DNA from: Flavobacteriaceae bacterium
GTDB lineage: Bacteria; Bacteroidota; Bacteroidia; Flavobacteriales; Flavobacteriaceae
NCBI GenBank assembly: GCA_947464335.1
Contig: CANHWG010000016.1
Location: 1 to 46,195 of the forward strand
Reading direction: 5' to 3'
Length of the DNA: 46,195 bases
Made by a program: the position numbers and the translations under genes. How positions within the stretch are numbered: the first letter of the stretch is position 1; each line of letters opens with the position of its first letter. Under the pieces are notes generated by a model that saw only the letters and a list, made by a program, of their open reading frames with translations, was not told the origin of the DNA and did no database searches. This document shows, in pieces, positions 1-8,493 of the stretch.

Positions 1-828
1 AAAATTATTACTCATATATCGGAAAAAGGAAGATTTCCCAAAGATGACAAATTCATAAATTGCTGCAGGAATATTTTTATGAAATAAATCCAAATGATTG
101 TCTTTCTCTCTGATTACTAGTTTACTTTTTTCAATTGCAGTAATGTCAGTAAACGTAACCAAATAGTAATAGATGTTTTCAATCAAAAGAGCATTTTCAA
201 TAACTGCTAATACTCTTGTTTTTTTTGAATTCGAATCAATTTTGCTAGATATATTTACAATTTCTTTATTGGATTTTATTTTTTTTCTTGTTGCATCCCA
301 TTGCGATTTATTGTCATAGAAATCAAAAAGCTGCCAACAATGTTGGTCCTTAATTTTATTATTTTTTAACTCAAACCTATTGGCCGCAATCTTATTCAAA
401 TAAATGAGCTGTCCGATTTCATTGAATATGAATATACCTTGATTAGTTTGATTCGCTAAAGATTCAAATACATTTAATTTCTGAATTAACACTTTTGATT
501 TTTTGTCTGCGTATCGCGATGGTAAACTTAAAAAATCTATAGGATTAATATAGAAAACCCCATAGACATCATCCTTCAAATATTTGCAAAATTGAATTGA
601 TATGGTCTTCTCATGACCAGACAAATCTCGATATAAAACATCAAAATTCAATCTAGAAGTTAAATTACTACAATCTAAATGTGGGAAAATAGCGGTAATT
701 TTTTTAAAAACAATAGTGCTTAAATTAGCGCCCAAAAATACTAATCCACGTTCATTAACATTAAGAATCGTGAAATTTTTATCTATCACAATCGCAGGTA
801 AAGGAAATGTATTTATTAAATCATACAT
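1..828 (-). CDS. PAS-domain sensor protein, 5' part (truncated by window edge)
   Basis: An open frame of 276 codons runs from ATG at 826-828 to the left edge without a stop, so only the N-terminal part is visible. The N-terminus reads MYDLINTFPLPAIVIDKNF, a PAS-like opening. A second PAS domain starts near residue 120 (GIFIFNEIGQLIYLNKIAA) and ends with the PAC-type strand YYLVTFTDITAIEKSK. A third begins at the edge (IPAAIYEF). No output domain is seen. Multi-PAS proteins of this kind are usually histidine kinases in Flavobacteria, but that is inference. The gene is divergent from mrp and no clear promoter box is visible. Confidence 0.8.
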   Translation of the reverse strand, partial: MYDLINTFPLPAIVIDKNFTILNVNERGLVFLGANLSTIVFKKITAIFPHLDCSNLTSRLNFDVLYRDLSGHEKTISIQFCKYLKDDVYGVFYINPIDFLSLPSRYADKKSKVLIQKLNVFESLANQTNQGIFIFNEIGQLIYLNKIAANRFELKNNKIKDQHCWQLFDFYDNKSQWDATRKKIKSNKEIVNISSKIDSNSKKTRVLAVIENALLIENIYYYLVTFTDITAIEKSKLVIREKDNHLDLFHKNIPAAIYEFVIFGKSSFFRYMSNNF

Positions 829-1182
829 AGAAACGCTCGATAGAATTGGTTTTCTAAACCAAAATAACAATAAAATTCAATATTGAACTTAATATTCGGT
901 AGAACATTAAAAAGGAACGTTCAAATAACAATATAAGTAGACTAGCTAATTTTATATAACTCCAAAAACAGTGAGTATTCTTACTTTCACCAATAGATTA
1001 CCGTAGCTATTTATTTGAGGTTAGGGATATTCTTAATTGATAAGATGGGATATTTCAGAACCTATTATTTTCCAATAAACTTTTCTTGTTTCGCTTTTTT
1101 CGATTGAACAATTCAAACTATATTTGCAATCTGTATTCAGTCTTAATAAAAGATTGTAACTAGTTAACAGTAAGTAATAAAA
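829..1182. other. 354-bp divergent intergenic region
   Basis: AT-rich gap between the divergent PAS gene and mrp. It holds a clear promoter box for mrp at 1119-1126 and a small hairpin (GGTTT-TCT-AAACC near 848-860) close to the PAS gene start. I see no open frame and no repeat element in it. Confidence 0.6.
1119..1126 (+). promoter_or_regulatory. Promoter -7 box for mrp-nfu
   Basis: TATATTTG matches the Bacteroidetes TAnnTTTG -7 consensus, 56 nt before the mrp ATG. No good -33 TTG lies at the usual distance. Confidence 0.6.
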
Positions 1183-2319
1183 ATGAAATTAGATAGAAAA
1201 GAAATTCTTACAGCATTAGAAACTATTACTATTGCCGGTGAAGGGAAAAATATGGTTGAAAGTGGTGCGGTAAAAAATGTACTAACGTTTGGCAATGAAA
1301 TAGTGGTGGAGTTGGTTATTTCAACTCCAGCCCTGCACATAAAAAAACGTGCCGAAGACGACATCAAAAAATTAATTCAAGAGAAATTTTCATCACAAGT
1401 TGTAGTTAAAGTAAATATCAAAGTAGAAACGCCAACCCAAAACCCAAATGAGATTAAGGGAAAAGCCATACCAGGAATCAGTAATATCATTGCCGTAGCT
1501 TCCGGAAAAGGCGGCGTTGGAAAATCAACCGTAACCGCAAACTTAGCCGTAACACTAGCAAAAATGGGCTTCAAAGTGGGCGTTCTCGATGCCGATATCT
1601 ACGGGCCATCCATGCCAATAATGTTTGATGTAGAGAACGAAAAACCAATATCGGTTGAGGTAAATGGAAAATCTAAAATGAAACCCGTAGAAAGTTACGA
1701 AATCAAAATACTTTCTATCGGATTTTTTACTTCGCCAAGTCAGGCCGTTATTTGGCGTGGACCAATGGCATCCAAAGCATTGAACCAAATGATTTTTGAC
1801 GCCGATTGGGGTCAATTAGATTTTATGTTAATCGATTTGCCACCAGGAACTGGCGATATTCATTTATCTATCATGCAATCTTTGCCAATTACTGGTGCTG
1901 TTGTAGTGAGTACACCACAAGCAGTTGCTTTGGCCGATGCTAAAAAAGGAGTTTCGATGTTTTTATCAGAAGCTATTAACGTTCCCGTTTTGGGAATTAT
2001 AGAAAATATGGCGTATTTCTCTCCAGAAGAACTGCCTAATAACAAATATTATATCTTCGGAAACGGAGGGGCTAAAAACTTAGCAGCCGACCTGCAAGTA
2101 CCATTTTTAGGCGAAGTTCCATTGGTACAAAGTATTCGTGAAGCTGGAGATTACGGTCGTCCTGCCGCATTGCAAACCGCATCGGTAATAGAAACTGTTT
2201 TTGAGGAAATCACAAGAAACGTAGTGCAAGAAACGGTAAATAGAAACGAAAGTTTACCACCAACGGAAGCGATAAAAATAACAACTATGGCTGGGTGTTC
2301 AGCTGTTAAAGGAAAATAA
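1183..2319 (+). CDS. mrp: Mrp/ApbC-family Fe-S cluster carrier ATPase
   Basis: 378 aa, a P-loop ATPase of the MinD/Mrp superfamily that carries Fe-S clusters to apo-proteins in the cytoplasm. Residues 1-80 form a DUF59/MIP18-like domain. The deviant Walker A motif GKGGVGKST is at residues 108-116, followed by the DADIYGPS and DLPPGTGD motifs typical of the family. The CxxC pair used by E. coli-type Mrp to hold a cluster is absent: the segment after ENMAYF reads SPEELPNNKYYIFG. The C-terminus carries a lone Cys in MAGCSAVKGK. The gene is followed after one base by nfu, which supports a role in cluster assembly. Confidence 0.95.
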   Translation: MKLDRKEILTALETITIAGEGKNMVESGAVKNVLTFGNEIVVELVISTPALHIKKRAEDDIKKLIQEKFSSQVVVKVNIKVETPTQNPNEIKGKAIPGISNIIAVASGKGGVGKSTVTANLAVTLAKMGFKVGVLDADIYGPSMPIMFDVENEKPISVEVNGKSKMKPVESYEIKILSIGFFTSPSQAVIWRGPMASKALNQMIFDADWGQLDFMLIDLPPGTGDIHLSIMQSLPITGAVVVSTPQAVALADAKKGVSMFLSEAINVPVLGIIENMAYFSPEELPNNKYYIFGNGGAKNLAADLQVPFLGEVPLVQSIREAGDYGRPAALQTASVIETVFEEITRNVVQETVNRNESLPPTEAIKITTMAGCSAVKGK

Positions 2320-2320
2320 A

Positions 2321-2560
2321 ATGACTACAGAAGAATTGACGTTAAACATAGAAAAAGCATTAAACGAAATTAGGCCATTTCTAAATTCAGACGGAGGTGA
2401 CATTAGTTTGGTTTCCATTGAAGATGAGAAACACGTAAAAGTGCGTTTGCAGGGTGCGTGTACGTCATGTAGTTTGAGCATGAGTACCATGAAAGCCGGA
2501 GTGGAAACTACGATCAAAAAGTACGCGCCTCAAATTGAAACTGTAGAAAATATAGCTTAA
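2321..2560 (+). CDS. NifU-like C-terminal domain Fe-S scaffold (Nfu)
   Basis: 79 aa consisting only of the Nfu domain, with the cluster-binding CxxC at Cys47 and Cys50 (ACTSC). It is expected to hold a [4Fe-4S] cluster bridged between two monomers and pass it to targets. The ATG lies one base after the mrp stop codon, so the two are very likely co-transcribed and translationally coupled. The length is normal for stand-alone Nfu proteins of Bacteroidetes. Confidence 0.93.
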   Translation: MTTEELTLNIEKALNEIRPFLNSDGGDISLVSIEDEKHVKVRLQGACTSCSLSMSTMKAGVETTIKKYAPQIETVENIA

Positions 2561-2562
2561 TT

Positions 2563-2695
2563 GGGCGTTACCTCGTTCCAAAAAACGAGGTCGGGCTGTT
2601 CGCTACAATCTTTTTTGGATTGATTTTCCTTTCGCTTCGATACAGGGCAATCCAAAAAAGAATTTCTGCTTCCATCCCTAACGCTTTTTATGATG
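2563..2695 (-). repeat. Hairpin element A (gene-end repeat family)
   Basis: Begins a few bases after the nfu stop. It has a 13-bp inverted repeat (CTTTTTTGGATTG at 2610-2622, CAATCCAAAAAAG at 2648-2660) and a smaller hairpin CCTCGTT/AACGAGG at 2571-2590. Read on the minus strand, its flanks (TTAGGGATGGAAGCAG and GTAGCGAACAGCCCGA) resemble those of elements B, C and D. It may act as a terminator. Confidence 0.6.
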
Positions 2696-2771
2696 ATAAA
2701 AATCAGGTTATCTTATTCAAAGTTCTCTAATCTTTGCTATTTAATAACTTTTAAACTATGCCACTAAAAAA

Positions 2772-3824
2772 ATGATTGAAACAGATATACTTATAATTGG
2801 CGCTGGACCAACTGGACTCTTTACTGTTTTTGAAGCAGGGTTATTAAAATTAAAGTGTCATATCATCGATGCTTTGCCACAACCAGGTGGGCAATTAGCA
2901 GAATTATATCCCAAAAAACCTATCTACGATATACCGGGTTTACCCGACATTTTAGCTGGAGATTTAGTTTCCAATTTAATGGAACAAATCAAACAGTTTC
3001 AACCCGGATTTACTTTGGCAGAAACCGCTGAAACCATCGATAAATTAGACGACGGAACCTTTATAGTTACCACCAATAAAGGAACTAAACACCACGCTAA
3101 AGCTGTAGCCATTGCTGGAGGATTAGGTACATTTGAGCCCAGAAAGCCTGAAATTGACAGAATTAGTTTCTATGAAGAAAAAGGAGTAGAATATTTTGTA
3201 AAAGATCCTGAACTTTTTAGAGATAAAAAAATTGTGATTGCAGGTGGCGGCGATTCTGCACTTGATTGGAGCATTTTTTTAGCCGATGTTGCCTCAGAAG
3301 TTACTTTAATTCACAGAAGAAATGAATTTCGTGGCGCTTTAGATTCGGTTGAAAAATTACAAGAATATAAAAAATTGGGCTTGGTTAATCTAATAACACC
3401 TGCCGAAGTTATTTCTCTTAACGGAGAAGAACATTTGAATGCCATTACGATTAACAAAGATGGCAATCAAGTAACTCTCGAAACCGATTATTTTATACCG
3501 CTTTTTGGACTTACACCCAAACTAGGTGCTATTGCCAATTGGGGTTTAGAAATCGAAAAAAATGCCATCAAAGTCAATAATGCATTAGATTATCAAACTA
3601 ATATCCCAGGAATATATGCTATTGGCGATGTGAATACGTATCCCGGAAAACTCAAACTAATTTTGTGTGGTTTTCATGAAGCCACTTTAATGTGCCAAAG
3701 TGTGTATCAACGAATAAATCCAGGTAAGAAATACGTATTAAAATATACCACAGTTTCTGGAGTAGACGGATTTGATGGTACCCGAAAAGAAGCCGAAAAA
3801 GCGGTAGTAAAATCGATAGACTAG
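2772..3824 (+). CDS. Ferredoxin--NADP(+) reductase, thioredoxin-reductase-like type
   Basis: 350 aa flavoprotein of the YumC-like (type 2) ferredoxin-NADP reductase family, passing electrons between NADPH and ferredoxin. The FAD-binding GAGPTG is at residues 10-15, with PGGQLAELYPKKPIYDIPG after it. An NADP-binding GGGDSA motif is near residue 158, and the FAD-contacting AIGDVNTYPG is near the C-terminus. The redox CxxC of true thioredoxin reductases is absent, which separates this from TrxB. An earlier ATG at 2758 hits a stop after five codons, so 2772 is the start. The stop codon directly abuts the ATG of the ferredoxin gene. Confidence 0.93.
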   Translation: MIETDILIIGAGPTGLFTVFEAGLLKLKCHIIDALPQPGGQLAELYPKKPIYDIPGLPDILAGDLVSNLMEQIKQFQPGFTLAETAETIDKLDDGTFIVTTNKGTKHHAKAVAIAGGLGTFEPRKPEIDRISFYEEKGVEYFVKDPELFRDKKIVIAGGGDSALDWSIFLADVASEVTLIHRRNEFRGALDSVEKLQEYKKLGLVNLITPAEVISLNGEEHLNAITINKDGNQVTLETDYFIPLFGLTPKLGAIANWGLEIEKNAIKVNNALDYQTNIPGIYAIGDVNTYPGKLKLILCGFHEATLMCQSVYQRINPGKKYVLKYTTVSGVDGFDGTRKEAEKAVVKSID

Positions 3825-4157
3825 ATGCAACAAGACGTAACCATAAAAATTACCAACCGTCAAGGTATTCTTCACGAAGTCCAAGCTCCAACCGACATGA
3901 ACTTAAACCTCATGGAACTCATTCGGATGTATGAACTCGCCGAAGAAGGAACGATTGGGATTTGTGGCGGAATGGCTATGTGTGCCTCCTGTCAGTGTTA
4001 TGTTTTGAATGATGTTTTAAAAACAGAGCGCAATGATGATGAAGAAGCCATGCTGTCTGAAGCTTATCATGTAAAAGATAACTCTCGATTGGGTTGTCAA
4101 ATTCCAATTACAGAAGAAATTGATGGGTTGGAAATAGAAATTGCACCAGAGCAATAA
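3825..4157 (+). CDS. 2Fe-2S ferredoxin, adrenodoxin type
   Basis: 110 aa with the plant/adrenodoxin-type cluster pattern C-x5-C-x2-C...C at Cys47, Cys53, Cys56 and Cys91, and an extra Cys58. The acidic stretch after the third Cys (ERNDDEEAMLSEAYHV) is typical of vertebrate-like and Isc ferredoxins that dock on a reductase. The ATG is contiguous with the stop codon of the reductase gene, so the pair forms a matched electron-transfer module, close to the Fe-S assembly genes mrp and nfu. It is convergent with the SGNH hydrolase gene, with a 4-nt gap and no obvious terminator hairpin. Confidence 0.95.
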   Translation: MQQDVTIKITNRQGILHEVQAPTDMNLNLMELIRMYELAEEGTIGICGGMAMCASCQCYVLNDVLKTERNDDEEAMLSEAYHVKDNSRLGCQIPITEEIDGLEIEIAPEQ

Positions 4158-4161
4158 GCTG

Positions 4162-4863
4162 CTATAATCCTAATTTTATTTTTGCCTTCGGCAAAATCCG
4201 TTCAACAAATTTAGTATAAGCAATTGTCGATGGATGCAAAGCATCACTAGCGACCAAATTAGCTTGGGCTAATCCCATACGCGTGATATCAGTAATTTCT
4301 ACAAAAGTAATATTGTTTTGAATGCAATAATTTTCTGCAAAAGTATTGTAAGTGTCAATTTGGGTTGATATAGTAGTGTTTCCACCTCCAAAAGGCGTAT
4401 ACGCATAATCTGGAATGGAAACTACAATTACATTTTCTTTTTTGCCTTTGGCTTTTTGGATAGCGATTGTAACTAACTCCGGAAATTCTTGCTCATATAC
4501 CGTAAACGGTGTGTTTTGATACTGATTATTTACCCCTATCAATAGGGTAACCAAATCATAATTATTAGTGAGATTTTGATTGGTAATAGCCGTCTTTAAA
4601 TTGTTGGTAGTCCAACCCGTTTGAGCAACAATTGTGGTTTGAAAAGTATCTATAGTATTAATATGCTTAGAAATACTGTCTTGTAATTGTATTGGGAAAC
4701 GACAACTTTCACAAACACTTTGTCCAATGGTATAACTATCTCCTAAAGCAAGGTATTTGTAGTTTTTTGGCTGAATGTTCTCAGTATTCGATTCGTTATC
4801 AGTACTGCAACTAAAATTAAATACTAAACAAAAGAAAAGGGCTATTTTAAGCAGAGTATTCAT
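4162..4863 (-). CDS. SGNH/GDSL hydrolase lipoprotein
   Basis: 233 aa esterase/lipase-type enzyme. The signal peptide has a lipobox (FNFSC, Cys19), so the protein is probably a lipoprotein in the periplasm or outer membrane. Block I is GDSYTIG at residues 41-47 (catalytic Ser43), block III is in LLIGVNNQYQ, and block V is DALH at 207-210 with catalytic Asp207 and His210. The substrate cannot be told from sequence. The ATG lies 2 nt after the stop of the DUF3050 gene, so the two form an operon. Confidence 0.9.
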   Translation of the reverse strand: MNTLLKIALFFCLVFNFSCSTDNESNTENIQPKNYKYLALGDSYTIGQSVCESCRFPIQLQDSISKHINTIDTFQTTIVAQTGWTTNNLKTAITNQNLTNNYDLVTLLIGVNNQYQNTPFTVYEQEFPELVTIAIQKAKGKKENVIVVSIPDYAYTPFGGGNTTISTQIDTYNTFAENYCIQNNITFVEITDITRMGLAQANLVASDALHPSTIAYTKFVERILPKAKIKLGL

Positions 4864-4865
4864 TA

Positions 4866-5648
4866 TCAGGCTAACGCTAAGGTAGCTTCTATTTTTTCTT
4901 CAATGGCATCCCAAAGTCCGATTCTTTTGTCTAATGCTAAAACGGAAACTTCTTCTACTTCTATCCATTTTTTTGTATCATTGCCGCAAAGTTCGTTTAT
5001 CATTTGCATTGCCATCGGGCCATGTTCGTCAGCATCCAATTCGATGTGCCTTTCAAAGTAATAAATCAATTTAGACAAATCAGTTTCGGGAAAATTCTGC
5101 TGAAAACTTTTCAAGATTTCGGTAAACATATTCGGAATCAAATCTTCTCTGCCAAAGGTAAAGGCAGCCGCAATTTTATGTGCTTTTCCTTCTTCAATGA
5201 CACGAAAAGTAAAGTCGAGAAATGCTTTGGTTTTTGGATGTAAATTACTTTGTTTAATAGTAATAAAAACATTCTTGGTTTCAATCAAATTTTGAAGAAA
5301 ATTATCAAGTTCAGCGGTTTTGGCACCACAATCTTTCATAGCATCGACATACATTTCAAAATGGCTCAACCGTTTACCATCTAACGTCAAATCACTTTCT
5401 TCTGCCAACACAATTTCATTAATCAAATAGCGTGTTTCAGGATTAGCAGAAGCAAACCAAGGTGTTGTAGTGCAAGTCAACTTACTTTGTAATGCTTTTA
5501 ATAGTGACATAAAATCCCAAACAGCATACACATGACATTCTAAGAACTGATGCAAGTCGTCTAGCGTTTTTACTTTTTCGTATAGCGTATGATGAAGTAA
5601 GGTTTCTTTTTGAGATTGTATTTTAGAATTGATTTCAATAATGTTCAT
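4866..5648 (-). CDS. DUF3050 family, haem-oxygenase-like fold protein
   Basis: 260 aa, helical, with the DUF3050 signature: an LECHVYAVWDFMSLLKALQ segment, INEIVLAEESD, SHFEMYVDAM, and near the C-terminus ERHIELDADEHGPMA. The conserved His and Glu/Asp residues suggest a metal-binding four-helix haem-oxygenase-like core, but no reaction is established. The frame extends to a TTG at 5669, but that TTG lies inside the promoter box TACATTTG. I therefore place the start at ATG 5646-5648, giving an 18-nt gap to the box. It forms an operon with the SGNH hydrolase gene. Confidence 0.88.
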   Translation of the reverse strand: MNIIEINSKIQSQKETLLHHTLYEKVKTLDDLHQFLECHVYAVWDFMSLLKALQSKLTCTTTPWFASANPETRYLINEIVLAEESDLTLDGKRLSHFEMYVDAMKDCGAKTAELDNFLQNLIETKNVFITIKQSNLHPKTKAFLDFTFRVIEEGKAHKIAAAFTFGREDLIPNMFTEILKSFQQNFPETDLSKLIYYFERHIELDADEHGPMAMQMINELCGNDTKKWIEVEEVSVLALDKRIGLWDAIEEKIEATLALA

Positions 5649-5666
5649 AGCGTCTTGAATAGGATG

Positions 5667-5674
5667 CAAATGTA
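5667..5674 (-). promoter_or_regulatory. Promoter -7 box for the DUF3050-SGNH operon
   Basis: TACATTTG on the minus strand (CAAATGTA on plus), 18 nt before ATG 5648. It overlaps the in-frame TTG at 5669 and so decides against that start. Confidence 0.65.
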
Positions 5675-5886
5675 GAAATGCTTCCCCAATTAGAGAAGCA
5701 TTTTATATTATTTTTATTTATTGTTTAATTCTTTTAGAATGGTTATTTCTCTAATTGTATTGGACATTCTAAAATATATAGTGCGCAATAAATATCATTT
5801 CTTCAATAAAATATTATGTTAAATTTTAAAAAAACATAGTATTATTACATCTTAATTGTATTTTTAAATCTACTAAAACCAAAATC

Positions 5887-8421
5887 ATGAATAACAAATC
5901 ATTTCAAGTTTTTATATTGCTTTTACTTTTTTTCAATATAGAATCTTATGCGCAAAAAAAAGATAAAAAAAACAATGAAAATCCTCCAGTAACTCAAGAT
6001 GCCAAAAAACCTGAGGCCAAGAAAGAGCCCAAACCCTACAAAAAAGTAATTGACTCTACTGCAATTACACAAAAAGGGTTAATTGATGTACACAAAGTGG
6101 CAGATAAATATTTATTTGAAATTTCGGAAAATTTAATTGGAAAAGAAATTATGACGACCACAAGGTATTCTAAAACTCCTGCAGGTGGTGGAATCTTTGG
6201 TGGTGAAGAAGTAAATCGTCAGGTGGTTCGTTTTGAGAAAGGGTTAAACAATACTATAATTTTGCGTTCAATTACCTATGTGATTATGTCTACTGATGAA
6301 GATAAACCCATCACAAAATCTGTTAAAAATTCTAATGCCGATCCAATTATAGGAATTTATGACATATTAGCTTATAAAAAAGACGAAGCGGATAAAGAAA
6401 ATATAGCCAGTGTTATTGATATGACATCTGCTTTTGACTCTGATGTACAAACGTTTTCTTTAGATCCTATCAAAAAACAGTTGTTAAGTATCCAAACTTT
6501 TCAAAAAGATAAATCGTTTATTCAATTTGTAAAAAGTTTTCCCATAAATACCGAAATTAGAACAACCAAAACTTTTACAACAGTTACTCCACAAATTTCA
6601 AGAACACCCACACCAAAAATAGGAATCGATTTACCTGCGGCTTTAGACGCAGGTGTTGTGACCATGGAATTAAACACATCATTTATATTGTTACCCGAAA
6701 AGCCAATGCGCAAACGTACCTTTGATAAAAGAGTAGGTTATTTTGCCAATCGATATGACGTATTTGAAGAAGATTCTCATAAAGCAGACACCGATGTTTT
6801 TGCAGTACGATGGCGGTTAGAACCTAAAAATGAAGAAGATGCTCAAAAACAAAAAAGTGGTGAATTAATTGAGCCATTAAAACCAATCGTATATTACATA
6901 GACCCAGCAACACCAGATAAATGGAAACCATTTATCAAGCAAGGTATTGATGATTGGCAAGTAGCTTTTGAAGGCGCAGGTTGGAAAAACGCAATACGTG
7001 GAGAATATTGGCCAGAAAATGACCCTACAATGAGTTTAGAGGATGCACGGTTTTCGGTATTACGATACTTTGCTGCCGAAATTCAAAATGCTTATGGTCC
7101 TAACGTTCATGATCCAAGAACAGGAGAAATTATGGAAAGTCATATCGGCTGGTATCACAACATCATGAGCCTGTTACGCGATTGGTATTTAATTCAAACC
7201 GCTGCAGTTGATCCGAAAGCGAGAAATAAAAAATTTGATGATAAATTAATGGGCGAATTAATTCGTTTTGTTGCCGCTCATGAAGTTGGTCATACTTTAG
7301 GGTTACGTCACAATATGGGTGCAAGTAATGCCACTCCAGTTGAAATGCTAAGAAATCCAGAGTTTCAAAAGAAAAATGGTCATACGTCATCAATTATGGA
7401 TTATGCCCGATTTAATTATGTGGCGCAACCTGGTGATGGTGTAACAGATTTATTTCCAAGAATTGGTGATTATGATAAATGGGCCATCAAATGGGGTTAT
7501 TCTTATTTTAATGATGCAAAATCAGAAGACGAAGAAAAAGCATTGCTGAATGAAATGACAAAAGAAGCTTATAAAAATCGAAGACTTTGGTTTGGTACAG
7601 AAAGTAGTCCATTCGATCCGCGATACCAAACCGAAGATTTAGGCGACAATTCCATGAAAGCTTCTGAATATGGCATTAAAAATTTAAAAATAATTTTACC
7701 TAATTTAATTGAATGGAGTAAAGAAAAAGGCGAAGATTATTCGGAATTAGAAGACATGTACAATGCTTTGGTAGGCCAATTCAGAAGATATATGGGACAT
7801 GTTACCAAAAATGTTGGTGGAATATATGAAACGCCAAAAACCTATGATATGCAAGGAAACGAATACGAAACCGTACCTTCAAGTATCCAAAATGAAGCAG
7901 TAGCTTTTTTAAATAAGCAATTATTTAAAACACCTTCATGGTTGTTAGATCAAAATATTTTGGCAAAAATTAATCCAGATAAAGGCGTTGAACTAATCAG
8001 AGGAATTCAAGACGGAACACTTTCGAGCTTATTGTCCTATGATAGAATGGCTCGTTTAATGGAAACAGCATCTTTAGATAAAGTAAACTACTCAATAGAT
8101 GAGCTATTGAGCGATTTGAAAAACGGGATTTTCTCCGAATTAAAAGCAAATACCCCTATTGATGTCTATAGAAGAAATTTACAAAAAGCTTTTGTCTCAA
8201 AATTGATTGATGCCATCAATTTAGATAAAAATGTCGTGGCAAATTTTAACGGAAGAAGAATTGTAATAGTAGATACCGATTTGCCCTCAATTGCTCGTGG
8301 TCATTTAATGGAATTAAAAAGTCAACTAAAGGTGGCCAATACCATAACTACAGATCGTTTAAGCAAATTTCATATCACTGATTTAATAGCAAGAATTGAA
8401 CAAGCATTAAATCCAAAGTAG
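5887..8421 (+). CDS. Secreted zinc-dependent metalloprotease (DUF5117/DUF5118 type)
   Basis: 844 aa. An N-terminal signal peptide (VFILLLLFFNIESYAQ) precedes a Lys/Pro-rich linker, then DUF5118/DUF5117-like regions to about residue 320. A metzincin-type catalytic domain carries the zinc motif HEVGHTLGLRH at residues 465-475 (His465, Glu466, His469, His475), with a Met-turn-like SIMDYARF about 40 residues later. The C-terminal part is helical. The protein probably acts in the periplasm or outside the cell. It is monocistronic and ends at a bidirectional terminator shared with the acyl-CoA dehydrogenase gene. No good TAnnTTTG box was found upstream. Confidence 0.9.
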   Translation: MNNKSFQVFILLLLFFNIESYAQKKDKKNNENPPVTQDAKKPEAKKEPKPYKKVIDSTAITQKGLIDVHKVADKYLFEISENLIGKEIMTTTRYSKTPAGGGIFGGEEVNRQVVRFEKGLNNTIILRSITYVIMSTDEDKPITKSVKNSNADPIIGIYDILAYKKDEADKENIASVIDMTSAFDSDVQTFSLDPIKKQLLSIQTFQKDKSFIQFVKSFPINTEIRTTKTFTTVTPQISRTPTPKIGIDLPAALDAGVVTMELNTSFILLPEKPMRKRTFDKRVGYFANRYDVFEEDSHKADTDVFAVRWRLEPKNEEDAQKQKSGELIEPLKPIVYYIDPATPDKWKPFIKQGIDDWQVAFEGAGWKNAIRGEYWPENDPTMSLEDARFSVLRYFAAEIQNAYGPNVHDPRTGEIMESHIGWYHNIMSLLRDWYLIQTAAVDPKARNKKFDDKLMGELIRFVAAHEVGHTLGLRHNMGASNATPVEMLRNPEFQKKNGHTSSIMDYARFNYVAQPGDGVTDLFPRIGDYDKWAIKWGYSYFNDAKSEDEEKALLNEMTKEAYKNRRLWFGTESSPFDPRYQTEDLGDNSMKASEYGIKNLKIILPNLIEWSKEKGEDYSELEDMYNALVGQFRRYMGHVTKNVGGIYETPKTYDMQGNEYETVPSSIQNEAVAFLNKQLFKTPSWLLDQNILAKINPDKGVELIRGIQDGTLSSLLSYDRMARLMETASLDKVNYSIDELLSDLKNGIFSELKANTPIDVYRRNLQKAFVSKLIDAINLDKNVVANFNGRRIVIVDTDLPSIARGHLMELKSQLKVANTITTDRLSKFHITDLIARIEQALNPK

Positions 8422-8441
8422 CAATCCGATAGCTCACAATT

Positions 8442-8474
8442 AAAAAATGCTTCATTATTAATGAAGCATTTTTT
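8442..8474. terminator. Bidirectional terminator
   Basis: Perfect 14-bp inverted repeat AAAAAATGCTTCAT / ATGAAGCATTTTTT with loop TATTA. It has A-run and T-run edges and lies between the convergent metalloprotease and gcdH genes. Confidence 0.85.
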
Positions 8475-8493
8475 AGTATTAAATTATTTGTAC

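Noticed and set aside
5649..5669. Longer TTG start for the DUF3050 gene
   Set aside because: The TTG lies within the TACATTTG promoter box, so it could hardly be transcribed as a start codon.
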